DNA of 11,230 bases, taken from the NCBI GenBank assembly GCA_947469815.1, contig CANIRI010000040.1:1-11230 (forward strand), given 5' to 3'. A model generated the notes under the pieces. That model was not told the origin of the DNA, ran no database searches, and saw only the letters and a list, made by a program, of their open reading frames with translations. Of the stretch, positions 1-8,158 are shown piece by piece (the stretch's first letter is position 1; every line of letters begins with the position of its first letter). The position numbers were made by a program, and so were the translations under genes. Source of the DNA: Comamonadaceae bacterium. GTDB taxonomy: Bacteria > Pseudomonadota > Gammaproteobacteria > Burkholderiales > Burkholderiaceae_C.

Positions 1-1039
1 CGGTCGCGGCAGCCGCGGCGGACGCGGGACACGCAACCCCCGTGGCACGCCCAACGGCGAAGGAATGGACGCGGCCAACAACGCACCACAAGCCGAGCGC
101 GAAGACGGCGGCCCAGGCAACCGCCCACCACGGGAACGCGGCGAACGCGCACCACGTGGCGAGCGCAGCGGCCGTGGCCCGCGCAACGGGCCCCGCGCTG
201 ACGTGGGCCAGGACGCTGGTCTGGCCAGCGGCAACGCGCACGATGCAAACGGCGAAGGCCAGCGCCCGCAGGGGGAAGAACGCACCGGCGCACGCGATGA
301 CGACGGCAGTCAACGCCGTGGTAACGGCCGCGGCCAGCGCCGTGGCCCGCGCCGCCAGGATGGTGATGCATCGCTGGATGGCCAAGCCACCTTTCCAGAA
401 TCATTGCTGGCACACAACCCCGCGCAAACAGAAGCAGGCGTGGACCACAAGGACGCAGCACCCGGCGATGGCGCAGGGCCTGATCGCGAACGCACGGAGA
501 ACAGCGAAGTGCGTGAGCGCCGCAGCCGCGACCGCTACGGACGCGACCGCAACGCCCGTGGCGATCGGCCACCGCGCAACGCAGCCGACATGGGCGAGAC
601 CCTGATGGCAATGGTGCCCGGTGCTGTGCCCGATGCTGCGCCCGCCAGTGACGTGCGCAACGAAGCGCCAGCGCAAGCTGTGCCTGCCGAGCCGGTAGCT
701 GCCTATGCGACTCCCGCCACCGAGCGCAGCCCTGCGGCCTCTGCGGGCCCCGCCCGTGCATCCGGCATGCCAGCCCTGCAGCCCTTCGCACTGCCTCTGG
801 ACCGTCTCGAAGCCGTCGCGCAGAGCGCCGGGCTACAGTGGGTCAACTCCAATCCCGACCTGGTAGCCAGTGCGCAGGCGGCGATTGCTGCTACGGTACC
901 GCCGGTGCGTCAGCCGCGCGAACGCCCGGCGCCCGTGCCGGTCAGCGCAGAGCCTCTGGTCCTGGTGGAAACCCGCCGCGATCTGGCCCACATGCACCTG
1001 GCCATCGAAGAAGCTGCAGCCCCGAAAACGGCCGCGTAA
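1..1039 (+). CDS. rne: Ribonuclease E, C-terminal part (5' end outside window)
   Basis: This is the 3' portion of the endoribonuclease that starts mRNA decay and processes rRNA and tRNA precursors. Only 345 codons are visible; the first complete codon is at base 2 and the TAA stop is at 1037-1039. The catalytic S1/RNase domains would lie upstream, so the call rests on the tail. Codons 1 to about 193 are low-complexity and rich in Arg, Gly, Asn and Asp (for example GRGSRGGRG, RRGNGRGQRRGPRR), as in the disordered RNA- and protein-binding half of RNase E. An Ala/Pro linker follows to about codon 253. A more ordered end comes next, with LDRLEAVAQSAGLQWVNSNP and the terminal VETRRDL motif that I associate with Burkholderiales Rne proteins. 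No membrane segment is visible. The gene ends 26 nt before a strong terminator. RNase G is unlikely because it lacks such a tail; another Arg-rich RNA-binding protein is the main alternative. Confidence 0.85.
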   Translation, partial: GRGSRGGRGTRNPRGTPNGEGMDAANNAPQAEREDGGPGNRPPRERGERAPRGERSGRGPRNGPRADVGQDAGLASGNAHDANGEGQRPQGEERTGARDDDGSQRRGNGRGQRRGPRRQDGDASLDGQATFPESLLAHNPAQTEAGVDHKDAAPGDGAGPDRERTENSEVRERRSRDRYGRDRNARGDRPPRNAADMGETLMAMVPGAVPDAAPASDVRNEAPAQAVPAEPVAAYATPATERSPAASAGPARASGMPALQPFALPLDRLEAVAQSAGLQWVNSNPDLVASAQAAIAATVPPVRQPRERPAPVPVSAEPLVLVETRRDLAHMHLAIEEAAAPKTAA

Positions 1040-1065
1040 ACCGCATGCGCTGAAACAAGCGCAAC

Positions 1066-1105
1066 AAAAAGGCCGCAAGGGGTAAGCCCCTTGCGGCCTT
1101 TTTTT
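1066..1105. terminator. Strong intrinsic terminator, probably bidirectional, between rne and hemY
   Basis: A perfect 12-bp stem (GGCCGCAAGGGG at 1071-1082, CCCCTTGCGGCC at 1087-1098) closes a TAAG loop. It is flanked by five A's on the left and seven T's on the right, which can extend the stem by A-T pairs. It lies 26 nt after the rne stop and 37 nt beyond the hemY stop. The + strand has a T7 run and the - strand a T5 run, so one element can end both convergent transcripts. Confidence 0.9.
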
Positions 1106-1142
1106 CGTCCACCTTCTGTGGCGGGTCTGCAGCACCTGGGCT

Positions 1143-2387
1143 TCAGCGCCGTGCCCGCTGCTCCTGGATACGCTCCAACTGGCTCAAAGCCTCGCGCTGC
1201 AATGGGACGCTTTGCAGACCGGCGCTGGCCTGCTTGAAAAAATGCTCGGCCTTGCCCCACAAGGACATGCGCGAGCACATGGCACCAGCGAGGTACTGCA
1301 GCAAGGGATTGCGGGGATTGGCCATTTGCGCGTTCTCGATACGTGCCAGCCACACGCTATCGGGGGCCGCATCGGGCTGACCAAAACCCAACTCCAAAAT
1401 TTGCACCAATCGCACCTGTTGATCAGCGGTCAGCGGCGTTCCCGTTTTGAGCAAGCTGTTCCACAGCGGCAGCAACCACGCGCGGGAAAGGGCGCCGTCG
1501 CCTCCCAAATCGAGCAGCCGCTGGGCCCCCAAAAGCGCCACGGACGCAGCTTCTTTTTCCTGCGGCTCCAAGCTTGCCCAGGCCTGCTCCAACTGCTGCG
1601 CATCGCGTGGGGCGCGCAGCAATTCGGCCGCCAGTGCCTGCGAAATATTCTCACCGGTGGCACCACGAAAAGCCTTGTGCTTGATGAGTTGGCGCACGGT
1701 CACCAGGGCTTCGAGGTTCTCACCGGCGAGCCTGGCAGTACGGAAACGCAGGCGCAAACTGGCAGCGCGGCGCATCGCGCCCTGGCTGAGTTGCTCCCAC
1801 CAGGCCCGCGCACCGGCGGCGTCGTTGTCGTCCAGCGACCACCGCGTGGCCCGCAAGAACAGTCCGTCAAGGGCATCCGTCGCACGGCGCTGGCGCATGG
1901 CCTGCAAGGCAGTCTGTAAATGCTGGTCGCGCTCCGTCTGCTTTTGCAGCGCATGCTGGGCTTCAGCCGCCAGCATATGGATAGCCGCAAACACCGTATC
2001 TGCTTGGCGCGCCGCTTCACCCTCGCCTGCCGCCATCAAGGCACGCTGCATCTTGTCTGCAGCCAGCAGGCTCTCGCTGGCGCGCACGAAGCGTCCACCC
2101 GCCATGCTGAAAATCGCATCCACCACATGACCTTGGATCGCCCGCTCGCGTTGCTGCGTACGCCAGCGCCGGGCTTGCTCCGGCAGACCGCTCAGCGTCG
2201 AGGCGGTCCCCAGGACAAAGTGCACCAAAACGAAAGCCACTATCAGAGCCAGAAGCACCAAATTCAACGAGAGGTCGACGCGGTAGGGCGGCCAAAAAAC
2301 GGTGACCGTGCCGGGGTTGGTGCTGGCAAACAGCGCCCCGCCTGCGGCCACCGCAAACAAAACCAGCAACCAAATGACAACGCGCAT
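1143..2387 (-). CDS. hemY: HemY, membrane-anchored TPR protein of the heme cluster
   Basis: A 414-residue protein matching the proteobacterial HemY family (E. coli HemY is about 400 aa), encoded last in hemCDXY. This is not the protoporphyrinogen oxidase called HemY in Bacillus. Two hydrophobic segments lie at residues 3-22 and 41-60, separated by a short TNPGTVTVFWPPYRVDLS loop. A long Ala/Leu/Gln-rich helical body follows, with TPR-like helix pairs, clearest near the C-terminus (NPRNPLLQYLAGAMC, then LWGKAEHFFKQA). This fits an inner-membrane protein with a large soluble repeat domain. I chose the ATG at 2387 because it starts directly with the first membrane helix, lies 10 nt after the hemX stop and has AGGG about 8 nt upstream. 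The frame stays open for 24 more codons, but that extension overlaps hemX and has no matching N-terminus. The molecular role is not established; a scaffold or coordinating role in heme synthesis is usually inferred from its position. Confidence 0.9.
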   Translation of the reverse strand: MRVVIWLLVLFAVAAGGALFASTNPGTVTVFWPPYRVDLSLNLVLLALIVAFVLVHFVLGTASTLSGLPEQARRWRTQQRERAIQGHVVDAIFSMAGGRFVRASESLLAADKMQRALMAAGEGEAARQADTVFAAIHMLAAEAQHALQKQTERDQHLQTALQAMRQRRATDALDGLFLRATRWSLDDNDAAGARAWWEQLSQGAMRRAASLRLRFRTARLAGENLEALVTVRQLIKHKAFRGATGENISQALAAELLRAPRDAQQLEQAWASLEPQEKEAASVALLGAQRLLDLGGDGALSRAWLLPLWNSLLKTGTPLTADQQVRLVQILELGFGQPDAAPDSVWLARIENAQMANPRNPLLQYLAGAMCSRMSLWGKAEHFFKQASAGLQSVPLQREALSQLERIQEQRARR

Positions 2388-2397
2388 GGCGCTGACC

Positions 2398-3420
2398 CTA
2401 GTGTCCGGCCGCGGCGGCGGCAAGTGCTGCGAGGGTCTCGTCCACGCGGGGTTGCTCAAAGGTCCCGAACTCGGTCTGCATCTGCTTCACCAGTGCCAAG
2501 GCCGTTTGCGTATTGCGCGCGCCGGGATCGAAGTAACGCCCAATGGTGGCCGCCGTGAGCTTCAAATCCGAGCGCACCGCATCGACCTGCCGCGCCAACA
2601 AGCCGAGCCGCGCATTGAGCACCCGCAGCTTCAGGTTCTCCCGAACAAAAAATGACTGCTCCGGCGAGAGTAAAACCGCTTGCGGGTCGTTGATGCGGCT
2701 GACCCGCACCAGATCTTTCAACTCGGTTTGCAGGGACTGCAACACGCGCTCGCCCCATTGCACCACGGCCTCGGTGGGGGTGCGCGCCAACTTCGGCTTG
2801 TCCAGCACCGTGGGCGGGGGCGCGTTGGCCAGCGGAATCTCGTCAATCAGCAGCGCCAGTTCATCCATCTTCACCAGCAAAGCCGGGGTGTCTGCGAGGG
2901 CCATGCTTTTGATGCGCGCCAGGTCTTTGGCCACCGCGCGCTGGACCCGGGCCAAGCGCGGTTGCGCGGCACGCGAGAGGCGCAGATCAACAGCCTGCAA
3001 AGTGAGCACGACCGGCTCCATGCTGCCGCTTAACTGGGCCTGCTGCTGCGCCAAAGCGAGCGCTGACTCCATGTCCACCAGCAGGTTCTCGTCGCGGGCG
3101 CGCGACAGGCTCTGCATCAGCTCTTCCAACTGGCTGCGCTGCAAAGCCACTTCGGCCAGTCGCTGATCAAACAAAGCGACCTTGGCCGCACTGTCCACCG
3201 CCACATCCTGCGCCTGGCGCGCGGTGACCAGCGCCTGGCTGGCGCTCAAGCCCGCCTCCGAACTCTGGCGGGCCAATTGAATCTGGATGTTGTCGAGCTT
3301 TTGCCACAGCAAGCCGCTGGAAACCAGCGCCAGTGCCAGCAAAACCCAGATAGCCAGCCGCAAGCCACGCTGCAAGGTGGTGGACCGACCCTCCAACGGG
3401 GGGGATTCTGGGCTACTCAT
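2398..3420 (-). CDS. hemX: HemX family single-pass membrane protein
   Basis: A 340-residue protein with a short cytoplasmic-type N-terminus (SPESPPLEGRSTTLQRGLR), one membrane helix at about residues 20-39 (LRLAIWVLLALALVSSGLLW) and then a long Gln/Ala/Leu-rich helical, probably coiled-coil, stretch (about 40-125). A HemX-type segment follows (ENLLVDMESALALAQQQAQL), with family-like helices to the end. E. coli HemX is of similar size and layout. Many database entries call this family uroporphyrinogen-III C-methyltransferase, but no SAM-binding methyltransferase motif is visible, so I do not accept that function. The ATG overlaps the hemD stop as ATGA (3417-3420). No Shine-Dalgarno sequence is visible before it, so translation probably depends on coupling with hemD. 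Its exact role is unknown; family and position suggest a membrane accessory to heme synthesis. Confidence 0.9.
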   Translation of the reverse strand: MSSPESPPLEGRSTTLQRGLRLAIWVLLALALVSSGLLWQKLDNIQIQLARQSSEAGLSASQALVTARQAQDVAVDSAAKVALFDQRLAEVALQRSQLEELMQSLSRARDENLLVDMESALALAQQQAQLSGSMEPVVLTLQAVDLRLSRAAQPRLARVQRAVAKDLARIKSMALADTPALLVKMDELALLIDEIPLANAPPPTVLDKPKLARTPTEAVVQWGERVLQSLQTELKDLVRVSRINDPQAVLLSPEQSFFVRENLKLRVLNARLGLLARQVDAVRSDLKLTAATIGRYFDPGARNTQTALALVKQMQTEFGTFEQPRVDETLAALAAAAAGH

Positions 3421-4307
3421 GGAATTGATTCTATCGACGCAAGTACATCTGCCAGCCCCGGGCGCGTGAGGTGTACGGTGCCAAAGCCCGCCGCGCGGGC
3501 AGCCTTGGCAATGCGCGGATGGGTCGCCAGCGCCACGCTGTCAGACCAATCCGATTGCCCAGGTCCTGCGCTATTGCGCCACGCCGCAGGGCCTCTGTGC
3601 ATCAAGGCCTGCAGATGCGCCACGCATTCCGAGCTGCTGAATAACCAGACCGCTCCGTCATCGCGTGCCTTTACGGCCTGCGGATATTCCGTATCGGTCC
3701 AGGTCGGTGCGCCCCGCACGTACGCCAGCAACCACCCGACGCTGCCACCAGCCGACTCCACCTGCTCAGCCAGCCACTCACGGCCTATACCGGTAGATAG
3801 GCCAGTCGATGCGGGTGGCGAAACAGGGGACAAAGCCCCCGTGCGCCCGCCGCGCACCACCAACAATTGAAAGCCGCTACCCACTTGGGAGCGCACCTGC
3901 TCCCACAGCGATTCCGAATCAAATTGTTCGGCTTGCGCAGACGGCGCGTCGATCAAATGGGCCGGCACCGCTGCGGCCTCCAGGGCCTTTGCGCTGGCAG
4001 GCCCTGGAACCCAGGCGCGCGGCGCATGCGCATCTTGCGGCCACTGCATGTCCGCAGGGCGCTGGGCGAAAAAAGCATCGATGGCATTGGCGCTGACAAA
4101 CATCAGCGCGTTCCACTGACACAGCTCTGCCCAGGCGGCGCGCAAGGGGTGCAGATCGGGCGCGGGATGGATAGACAGACATGGCAGCAGCACAACCGGG
4201 TGGCCCGCGGCCTGCAGCGCCTGCTGCCAGGCCACCGCCTGCGCGACGGGGCGGGTAATGACAATCGGGCGCCGGTGGCTGCTGCCCACGGGCCCGGGGA
4301 CGCTCAC
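3417..4307 (-). CDS. hemD: Uroporphyrinogen-III synthase
   Basis: HemD cyclises hydroxymethylbilane, the unstable HemC product, with inversion of ring D to give uroporphyrinogen III, the precursor of heme, siroheme and cobalamin. The 296-residue protein shows the weakly conserved family pattern: the N-terminal strand RPIVITRP (13-20), [12 protein letters not shown] (68-79), [11 protein letters not shown] (99-109), LLVVRGG (148-154), [22 protein letters not shown] (177-198), VWLFSSSE (220-227) and the late [15 protein letters not shown] helix. Together these fit two alternating Rossmann-like domains. It is about 50 residues longer than E. coli HemD, partly because of a Ser/Pro/Thr/Gly-rich insertion at about residues 155-174. 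The start is GTG at 4307, which overlaps the hemC TGA as GTGA. A second GTG at 4289 is possible. The frame is open upstream to 4502, but that part overlaps hemC out of frame and does not resemble HemD. Confidence 0.95.
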   Translation of the reverse strand: MSVPGPVGSSHRRPIVITRPVAQAVAWQQALQAAGHPVVLLPCLSIHPAPDLHPLRAAWAELCQWNALMFVSANAIDAFFAQRPADMQWPQDAHAPRAWVPGPASAKALEAAAVPAHLIDAPSAQAEQFDSESLWEQVRSQVGSGFQLLVVRGGRTGALSPVSPPASTGLSTGIGREWLAEQVESAGGSVGWLLAYVRGAPTWTDTEYPQAVKARDDGAVWLFSSSECVAHLQALMHRGPAAWRNSAGPGQSDWSDSVALATHPRIAKAARAAGFGTVHLTRPGLADVLASIESIP

Positions 4308-5212
4308 TGTTCCGGCCCGACCCGCGCGCGCAGTTCCAGCGCAACCGCTTCGCCCAGGCGTAGCGCGTCTTGCAGCGTGTGCACCGGTGCGGTGCCCGCG
4401 CTGCGAATCAGGGGCACCTTGCCTTCCGGGTCGCCCCAGGCCGCACGCAGTGACAGGCTGCTGCCCTGCCAGACCGCAAACGCGGCCAGCGGCATCGAAC
4501 AACTGCCACCCATGATGCGGCTGACCGTGCGCTCTGCGCTGACGGCCAACATGGTCGGCATGTGGCCCAGCGGAGCCAAGGCGGCATGCACGTCGTCCCG
4601 CTGTCCGTACACCTCAATACCCAGGGCACCTTGACCGGCCGCAGGCAGCATCTCTTCGGGCTCGAACACCGCCCGAATGCGGCTCTCCAGACCCAGACGC
4701 TTCAAGCCCGCTGCAGCCAGAACAATGCCGTCATACAGACCGTCATCGAGCTTTTTCAAGCGGGTATCCAGGTTGCCACGCAATGGCTCATAGCGCAGAT
4801 CAGGGCGCAGCGCTTGCAACAAGGCCACGCGGCGCAAGCTCGAGGTTCCCACTACGCCGCCCTTTGGCAGATCCTGCAGCGTGGCGTAGCGGCTCGAAAC
4901 CCAAGCGTCACGCGGGTCTTCGCGCTCCATCACACAGGCAATCACAAAGCCTTCGGGTAACTCCATGGGTACGTCTTTGAGCGAATGCACCGCCAGATCC
5001 GCACGCCCATCTTCCAGCGCAGTCTCCAGTTCTTTGACGAACAAGCCTTTGCCTCCGACTTTGCTCAAAGTGCGGTCCAGAATCTGATCGCCTTTGGTGG
5101 TCATGCCCAGCAGTTCGCTGGCATGTCCCAAGGCACCCAGACGGGCTTGCAAATGTTCGGCTTGCCAGAGTGCCAGACGGCTCTCGCGGGTGGCGATGGT
5201 GAGGTGTCGCAA
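4304..5212 (-). CDS. hemC: Porphobilinogen deaminase (hydroxymethylbilane synthase)
   Basis: HemC is a cytosolic enzyme that joins four porphobilinogen molecules into hydroxymethylbilane on a covalent dipyrromethane cofactor. The 302-residue protein is collinear with the family. It has [17 protein letters not shown] near the N-terminus, [13 protein letters not shown] (51-63), [12 protein letters not shown] (71-82, with catalytic Asp80), GTSSLRR (122-128), LRGNLDTRL (144-152), [12 protein letters not shown] (189-200) and the cofactor-attachment Cys238 in [10 protein letters not shown]. Length is normal (E. coli 313 aa). The start appears to be TTG at 5210-5212: there is no in-frame ATG or GTG that keeps the conserved N-terminus, and an AGG lies 8 nt upstream. 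It is the first gene of hemCDXY and is divergent from ppc across only 62 nt, so its promoter must lie in that gap or inside the ppc 5' end. The stop overlaps the hemD start. Confidence 0.98.
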   Translation of the reverse strand: MRHLTIATRESRLALWQAEHLQARLGALGHASELLGMTTKGDQILDRTLSKVGGKGLFVKELETALEDGRADLAVHSLKDVPMELPEGFVIACVMEREDPRDAWVSSRYATLQDLPKGGVVGTSSLRRVALLQALRPDLRYEPLRGNLDTRLKKLDDGLYDGIVLAAAGLKRLGLESRIRAVFEPEEMLPAAGQGALGIEVYGQRDDVHAALAPLGHMPTMLAVSAERTVSRIMGGSCSMPLAAFAVWQGSSLSLRAAWGDPEGKVPLIRSAGTAPVHTLQDALRLGEAVALELRARVGPEQ

Positions 5213-5242
5213 AGTCGTAACCTGTTGGTAATAAGGAGAGGG

Positions 5243-5278
5243 ATGAAGGCCGCGCGGGATGCTAGCATGAGCGGATGA
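5243..5278 (+). CDS. Putative 11-residue leader ORF coupled to ppc
   Basis: A short reading frame, ATG at 5243 to TGA at 5276-5278, would encode [12 protein letters not shown] perfect AAGGAG lies at 5233-5238, 4 nt before the ATG. The stop overlaps the ppc ATG (5275-5277) as ATGA, the same arrangement used at the hemD/hemX junction. ppc itself has only a poor GAGCGG directly against its start codon, so ribosomes ending on this frame could restart on ppc. The peptide has no recognisable function, and the frame could be chance. It is included because both the SD and the overlap are good. Confidence 0.35.
   Translation: MKAARDASMSG
5259..5268. promoter_or_regulatory. Palindromic ATGCTAGCAT between hemC and ppc
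   Basis: A perfect 10-bp palindrome in the divergent gap contains TAGCAT on each strand, a 4/6 match to the TATAAT -10 box. The + strand copy (5263-5268) ends 6 nt before the ppc ATG. The - strand copy would leave a leader of about 40 nt before hemC. No convincing -35 box is seen for either direction, so this is a candidate shared promoter or operator only. Confidence 0.3.
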
Positions 5279-8115
5279 GAACCTCTGCCCCCCCCAGCAC
5301 TGCGGCGGCGCGCCGCAAAGACGATGAACGTCCCATGATGGAAGACATCCGCCTACTCGGCCGGATTTTGGGTGACGTGATCCGCGAGCAAGATGGTGTC
5401 GCGGCCTTTGAATTGGTAGAGCGTATTCGTACGCTGTCGGTGGCCTTTAGGCGCCACGCCGACCACGAGGCCGACCGGGCCTTGAAGAAGCTGCTCAAAG
5501 GTCTGAGTGCCGACCAGACCGTCAGCGTGATCCGCGCCTTCACCTACTTCAGCCATCTGGCCAATCTGGCCGAAGACCGCCACCAAATCCGCCGCCAGGC
5601 GCACGACGAGCGCGCCGGTCTGGCGCAGGAAGGCAGCCTGGAGCAGGCCATGGCGCATCTGCGCGCCGCAGGCATTGGCGGCAAAACGATTGCCAAAACA
5701 CTGGCGCACAGCTTTATCTCGCCGGTGCTCACAGCCCACCCCACCGAGGTGCAGCGCAAAAGCATTTTGGATGCCGAGCGGGATATCGCCAAACTGCTCA
5801 ACGTGCGCGACGACATCCGCCTGCACGGTGCAGCCAGCCCCGGCGGCAAAGACGCGCTGACGCCACGTGAACTCGCGGCCAATGAGGCGCAAATCCGCGC
5901 CAGGGTCATGCAACTGTGGCAAACCCGCCTGCTGCGCTACAGCAAGCTGACCGTGGCCGATGAGGTGGAAAACGCGCTGAGCTATTACGAATCCACTTTT
6001 TTGCGCGAGATCCCAAAAATCTACGCTGACATCGAGCAGACCCTGGGCCAGCCGGTTCCGCACAGCTTTTTGCGCATGGGCCAATGGATCGGCGGCGACC
6101 GCGACGGCAACCCCAATGTGAGCGCGCAGACCCTGGAATACGCCTTGCGCCGCCAAAGCGAAGTGGTGCTGCGCCACTACCTGACCGAGTTGCATTACCT
6201 GGGCAGCGAGTTGTCGGTGTCAGCCCTCTTGGCCCAATGCAGTCCGCAGATGCAGGCGCTGGCCGAGCGCAGCCCGGACCGCAACGCCCACCGTACCGAC
6301 GAGCCCTACCGGCGCGCGCTGATCGGCATGTACGCGCGCTTGGCAGCAACCCTACAGACGCTGACCGGAACCGAGGCAATGCCCCACGCCGTGGCCCCGC
6401 AAGACCCCTACACCCTGCCGGAAGAACTGGCTGACGATTTGCGCACCATCGAGCAGTCTCTGTACGAACACCACGGCAGCGCCCTGACCACGCAACGCCT
6501 GCGCCCGCTGATCCGCGCGGTTGAGGTGTTCGGCTTTCATCTGGCCACCGTGGACTTGCGCCAAAGCTCGGACAAACATGAGGCCGTGGTGGCAGAGCTG
6601 CTGCGCGCAGCCCGCATCGCACCCGACTACAGCGCCTTGGACGAGGCCGCAAAACGCACTCTGCTCAAAGGCCTGCTGAACGACGCGCGCGCACTGCGTG
6701 TGCGCGGCACCGCGTATTCCGATCATGCCCAGAGCGAACTGTCGATTTTTGAAATGGCGCGGCACATGCGCCAGCGTTTCGGCCACGAAGCCATCCGCCA
6801 CTACATCATCAGCCACACCGAAAGCGTGAGCGATTTGCTGGAGGTCTTGCTGCTGCAAAAAGAAGCCGGCCTGCTGCGCGGCACGCTGGACGCCGACGCG
6901 GTATGCGACCTGATTGTGGTGCCGCTGTTCGAGACCATTGAAGACCTGCGCAACGCCGCGCCCATCATGCGCGCCTTCTATGCCCTGCCCGGCATCGCAG
7001 ACCTGGTGGAGCGCAGCGGCGCGGAGCAAGACATCATGCTGGGTTACTCTGACAGCAACAAAGATGGCGGCATCTTCACCAGCAACTGGGAACTGTACCG
7101 GGCTGAGATTGCACTGGTCGAGCTGTTTGATGAACTCGCTACTCAGCGCGCGCCGGTGCAACTGCGCATGTTCCATGGACGCGGTGGCACCGTTGGGCGC
7201 GGCGGCGGTCCGAGCTACCAAGCCATCCTGGCCCAACCGCCGGGCACGGTGCGTGGGCAGATCCGCCTGACCGAGCAGGGCGAGGTCATTGGCTCCAAAT
7301 ACGCCAACCCCGCCATCGGCCGGCGCAACCTCGAGACCCTGGTCGCCGCCACGCTGGAAGCCACCCTGCTGCAAGCGACCAAACCGGCACCCAAACGTTT
7401 TTTAGCGGCTGCGGCGCAGCTCTCAGAGCACAGCATGGCGGCCTACCGCGCGCTGGTGTACGAAACCGAAGGCTTTAGCGACTATTTTTTCGGCGCCACG
7501 CCGCTGCGCGAAATCACTGAGCTCAACATCGGCTCGCGTCCAGCCTCGCGCAAAGCCACGCAGGCCATTGAAGACCTGCGCGCCATTCCCTGGGGCTTTA
7601 GCTGGGGCCAATGCCGCCTGACTTTGCCCGGTTGGTTCGGCTTCGGTGCGGCAGTACAGGCCTTTGTGCATGGTATCGATGGCGAAGCAGGCAGCACGCA
7701 AGTCAAGGAGCGCACCGCACTGTTGCAGAGCATGCAAAAGCAGTGGCCTTTTTTCCAGACTCTGCTCTCCAATATGGATATGGTGATAGCGAAAAGCGAC
7801 CTGGCGCTGGCCGCACGTTATGCTGAATTGGTACCCGACGCGCGCTTGCGCAAACGTATCTTTCAGGCCATCGACGCCGAATGGCACCGCACCGCCGACG
7901 CGCTGGCGCTGATCACCGGCAACAAACAACGCCTAGCCGGTAACCCCGGGCTGCAACGCTCCATCCACCACCGCTTCCCCTATATCGACCCGCTGCACCA
8001 TTTGCAGGTCGAACTGGTTCGGCGTTACCGGTCCGGCCAAACCGATGAACGGGTGCAGCGTGGCATCCATATTTCGATCAACGGTATTGCAGCGGGCCTG
8101 CGCAACACGGGCTGA
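5275..8115 (+). CDS. ppc: Phosphoenolpyruvate carboxylase
   Basis: This cytosolic enzyme carboxylates PEP with bicarbonate to oxaloacetate, refilling the TCA cycle for amino acid synthesis. The 946-residue protein is full length and slightly longer than E. coli PEPC (883 aa). Landmarks are [17 protein letters not shown] (23-39), the active-site [15 protein letters not shown] (149-163, with His155), [10 protein letters not shown] (590-599, with Lys596), [14 protein letters not shown] (633-646, with His634, Arg636 and Arg642), GSKYANP and the invariant C-terminus [13 protein letters not shown]. The regulatory N-terminal serine of plant enzymes is not expected or seen. ATG 5275 is the first possible start, since an in-frame TAG lies at 5263-5265. 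Its own ribosome site is weak, so a leader ORF or leaderless start is possible. It is divergent from hemC and is followed 43 nt later by argH with no clear terminator, so read-through into argH is possible. Confidence 0.99.
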   Translation: MRTSAPPSTAAARRKDDERPMMEDIRLLGRILGDVIREQDGVAAFELVERIRTLSVAFRRHADHEADRALKKLLKGLSADQTVSVIRAFTYFSHLANLAEDRHQIRRQAHDERAGLAQEGSLEQAMAHLRAAGIGGKTIAKTLAHSFISPVLTAHPTEVQRKSILDAERDIAKLLNVRDDIRLHGAASPGGKDALTPRELAANEAQIRARVMQLWQTRLLRYSKLTVADEVENALSYYESTFLREIPKIYADIEQTLGQPVPHSFLRMGQWIGGDRDGNPNVSAQTLEYALRRQSEVVLRHYLTELHYLGSELSVSALLAQCSPQMQALAERSPDRNAHRTDEPYRRALIGMYARLAATLQTLTGTEAMPHAVAPQDPYTLPEELADDLRTIEQSLYEHHGSALTTQRLRPLIRAVEVFGFHLATVDLRQSSDKHEAVVAELLRAARIAPDYSALDEAAKRTLLKGLLNDARALRVRGTAYSDHAQSELSIFEMARHMRQRFGHEAIRHYIISHTESVSDLLEVLLLQKEAGLLRGTLDADAVCDLIVVPLFETIEDLRNAAPIMRAFYALPGIADLVERSGAEQDIMLGYSDSNKDGGIFTSNWELYRAEIALVELFDELATQRAPVQLRMFHGRGGTVGRGGGPSYQAILAQPPGTVRGQIRLTEQGEVIGSKYANPAIGRRNLETLVAATLEATLLQATKPAPKRFLAAAAQLSEHSMAAYRALVYETEGFSDYFFGATPLREITELNIGSRPASRKATQAIEDLRAIPWGFSWGQCRLTLPGWFGFGAAVQAFVHGIDGEAGSTQVKERTALLQSMQKQWPFFQTLLSNMDMVIAKSDLALAARYAELVPDARLRKRIFQAIDAEWHRTADALALITGNKQRLAGNPGLQRSIHHRFPYIDPLHHLQVELVRRYRSGQTDERVQRGIHISINGIAAGLRNTG

Positions 8116-8146
8116 GGCGGCTGGCACCCCGTCAGGGGCCGCGCCT

Positions 8147-8152
8147 TAAAAT
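8147..8152 (+). promoter_or_regulatory. Candidate -10 box just upstream of argH
   Basis: TAAAAT matches TATAAT at 5 of 6 positions and ends exactly 6 nt before the argH ATG at 8159. A transcript started there would begin at or next to the A of the start codon. No good -35 box sits at 16-18 nt. The best upstream partial match (CTGGCA, 8121-8126) is 20 nt away. The region also lacks a Shine-Dalgarno sequence, which fits a leaderless or very short-leader transcript. Confidence 0.35.
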
Positions 8153-8158
8153 TGCCCG

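Noticed and set aside
42..605. 187-codon open frame overlapping the RNase E tail
   Set aside because: It is a +1 frame shadow of an Arg/Gly-rich, GC-rich coding region; its protein is Ala/Thr/His-rich low complexity with no family pattern, and the RNase E frame explains the DNA.
2388..2459. N-terminal extension of hemY by 24 codons
   Set aside because: It overlaps hemX, is Pro/Arg-rich and would precede the membrane helix that normally starts HemY.
2398..3420. HemX as uroporphyrinogen-III C-methyltransferase
   Set aside because: The name is common in annotations, but the protein has no SAM-methyltransferase motifs and is a membrane-anchored coiled-coil protein.
4308..4502. N-terminal extension of hemD by 65 codons
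   Set aside because: It runs out of frame through the hemC 3' end; the GTG overlapping the hemC stop gives a normal HemD start.
3867..4634. 255-codon + strand frame across hemD and hemC
   Set aside because: It lies antisense to two well-supported enzymes, has no recognisable motif and no ribosome site. Long antisense frames are expected at this GC content; those opposite hemY, hemX, ppc and argH were rejected for the same reason.
8122..8145. TGGCAC as a sigma54 -24 box before argH
   Set aside because: No GC-type -12 element follows at the required spacing.
8123..8145. Hairpin CCCC-GTCA-GGGG as a ppc terminator
   Set aside because: The stem is only 4 bp before a mismatch and no T run follows it.
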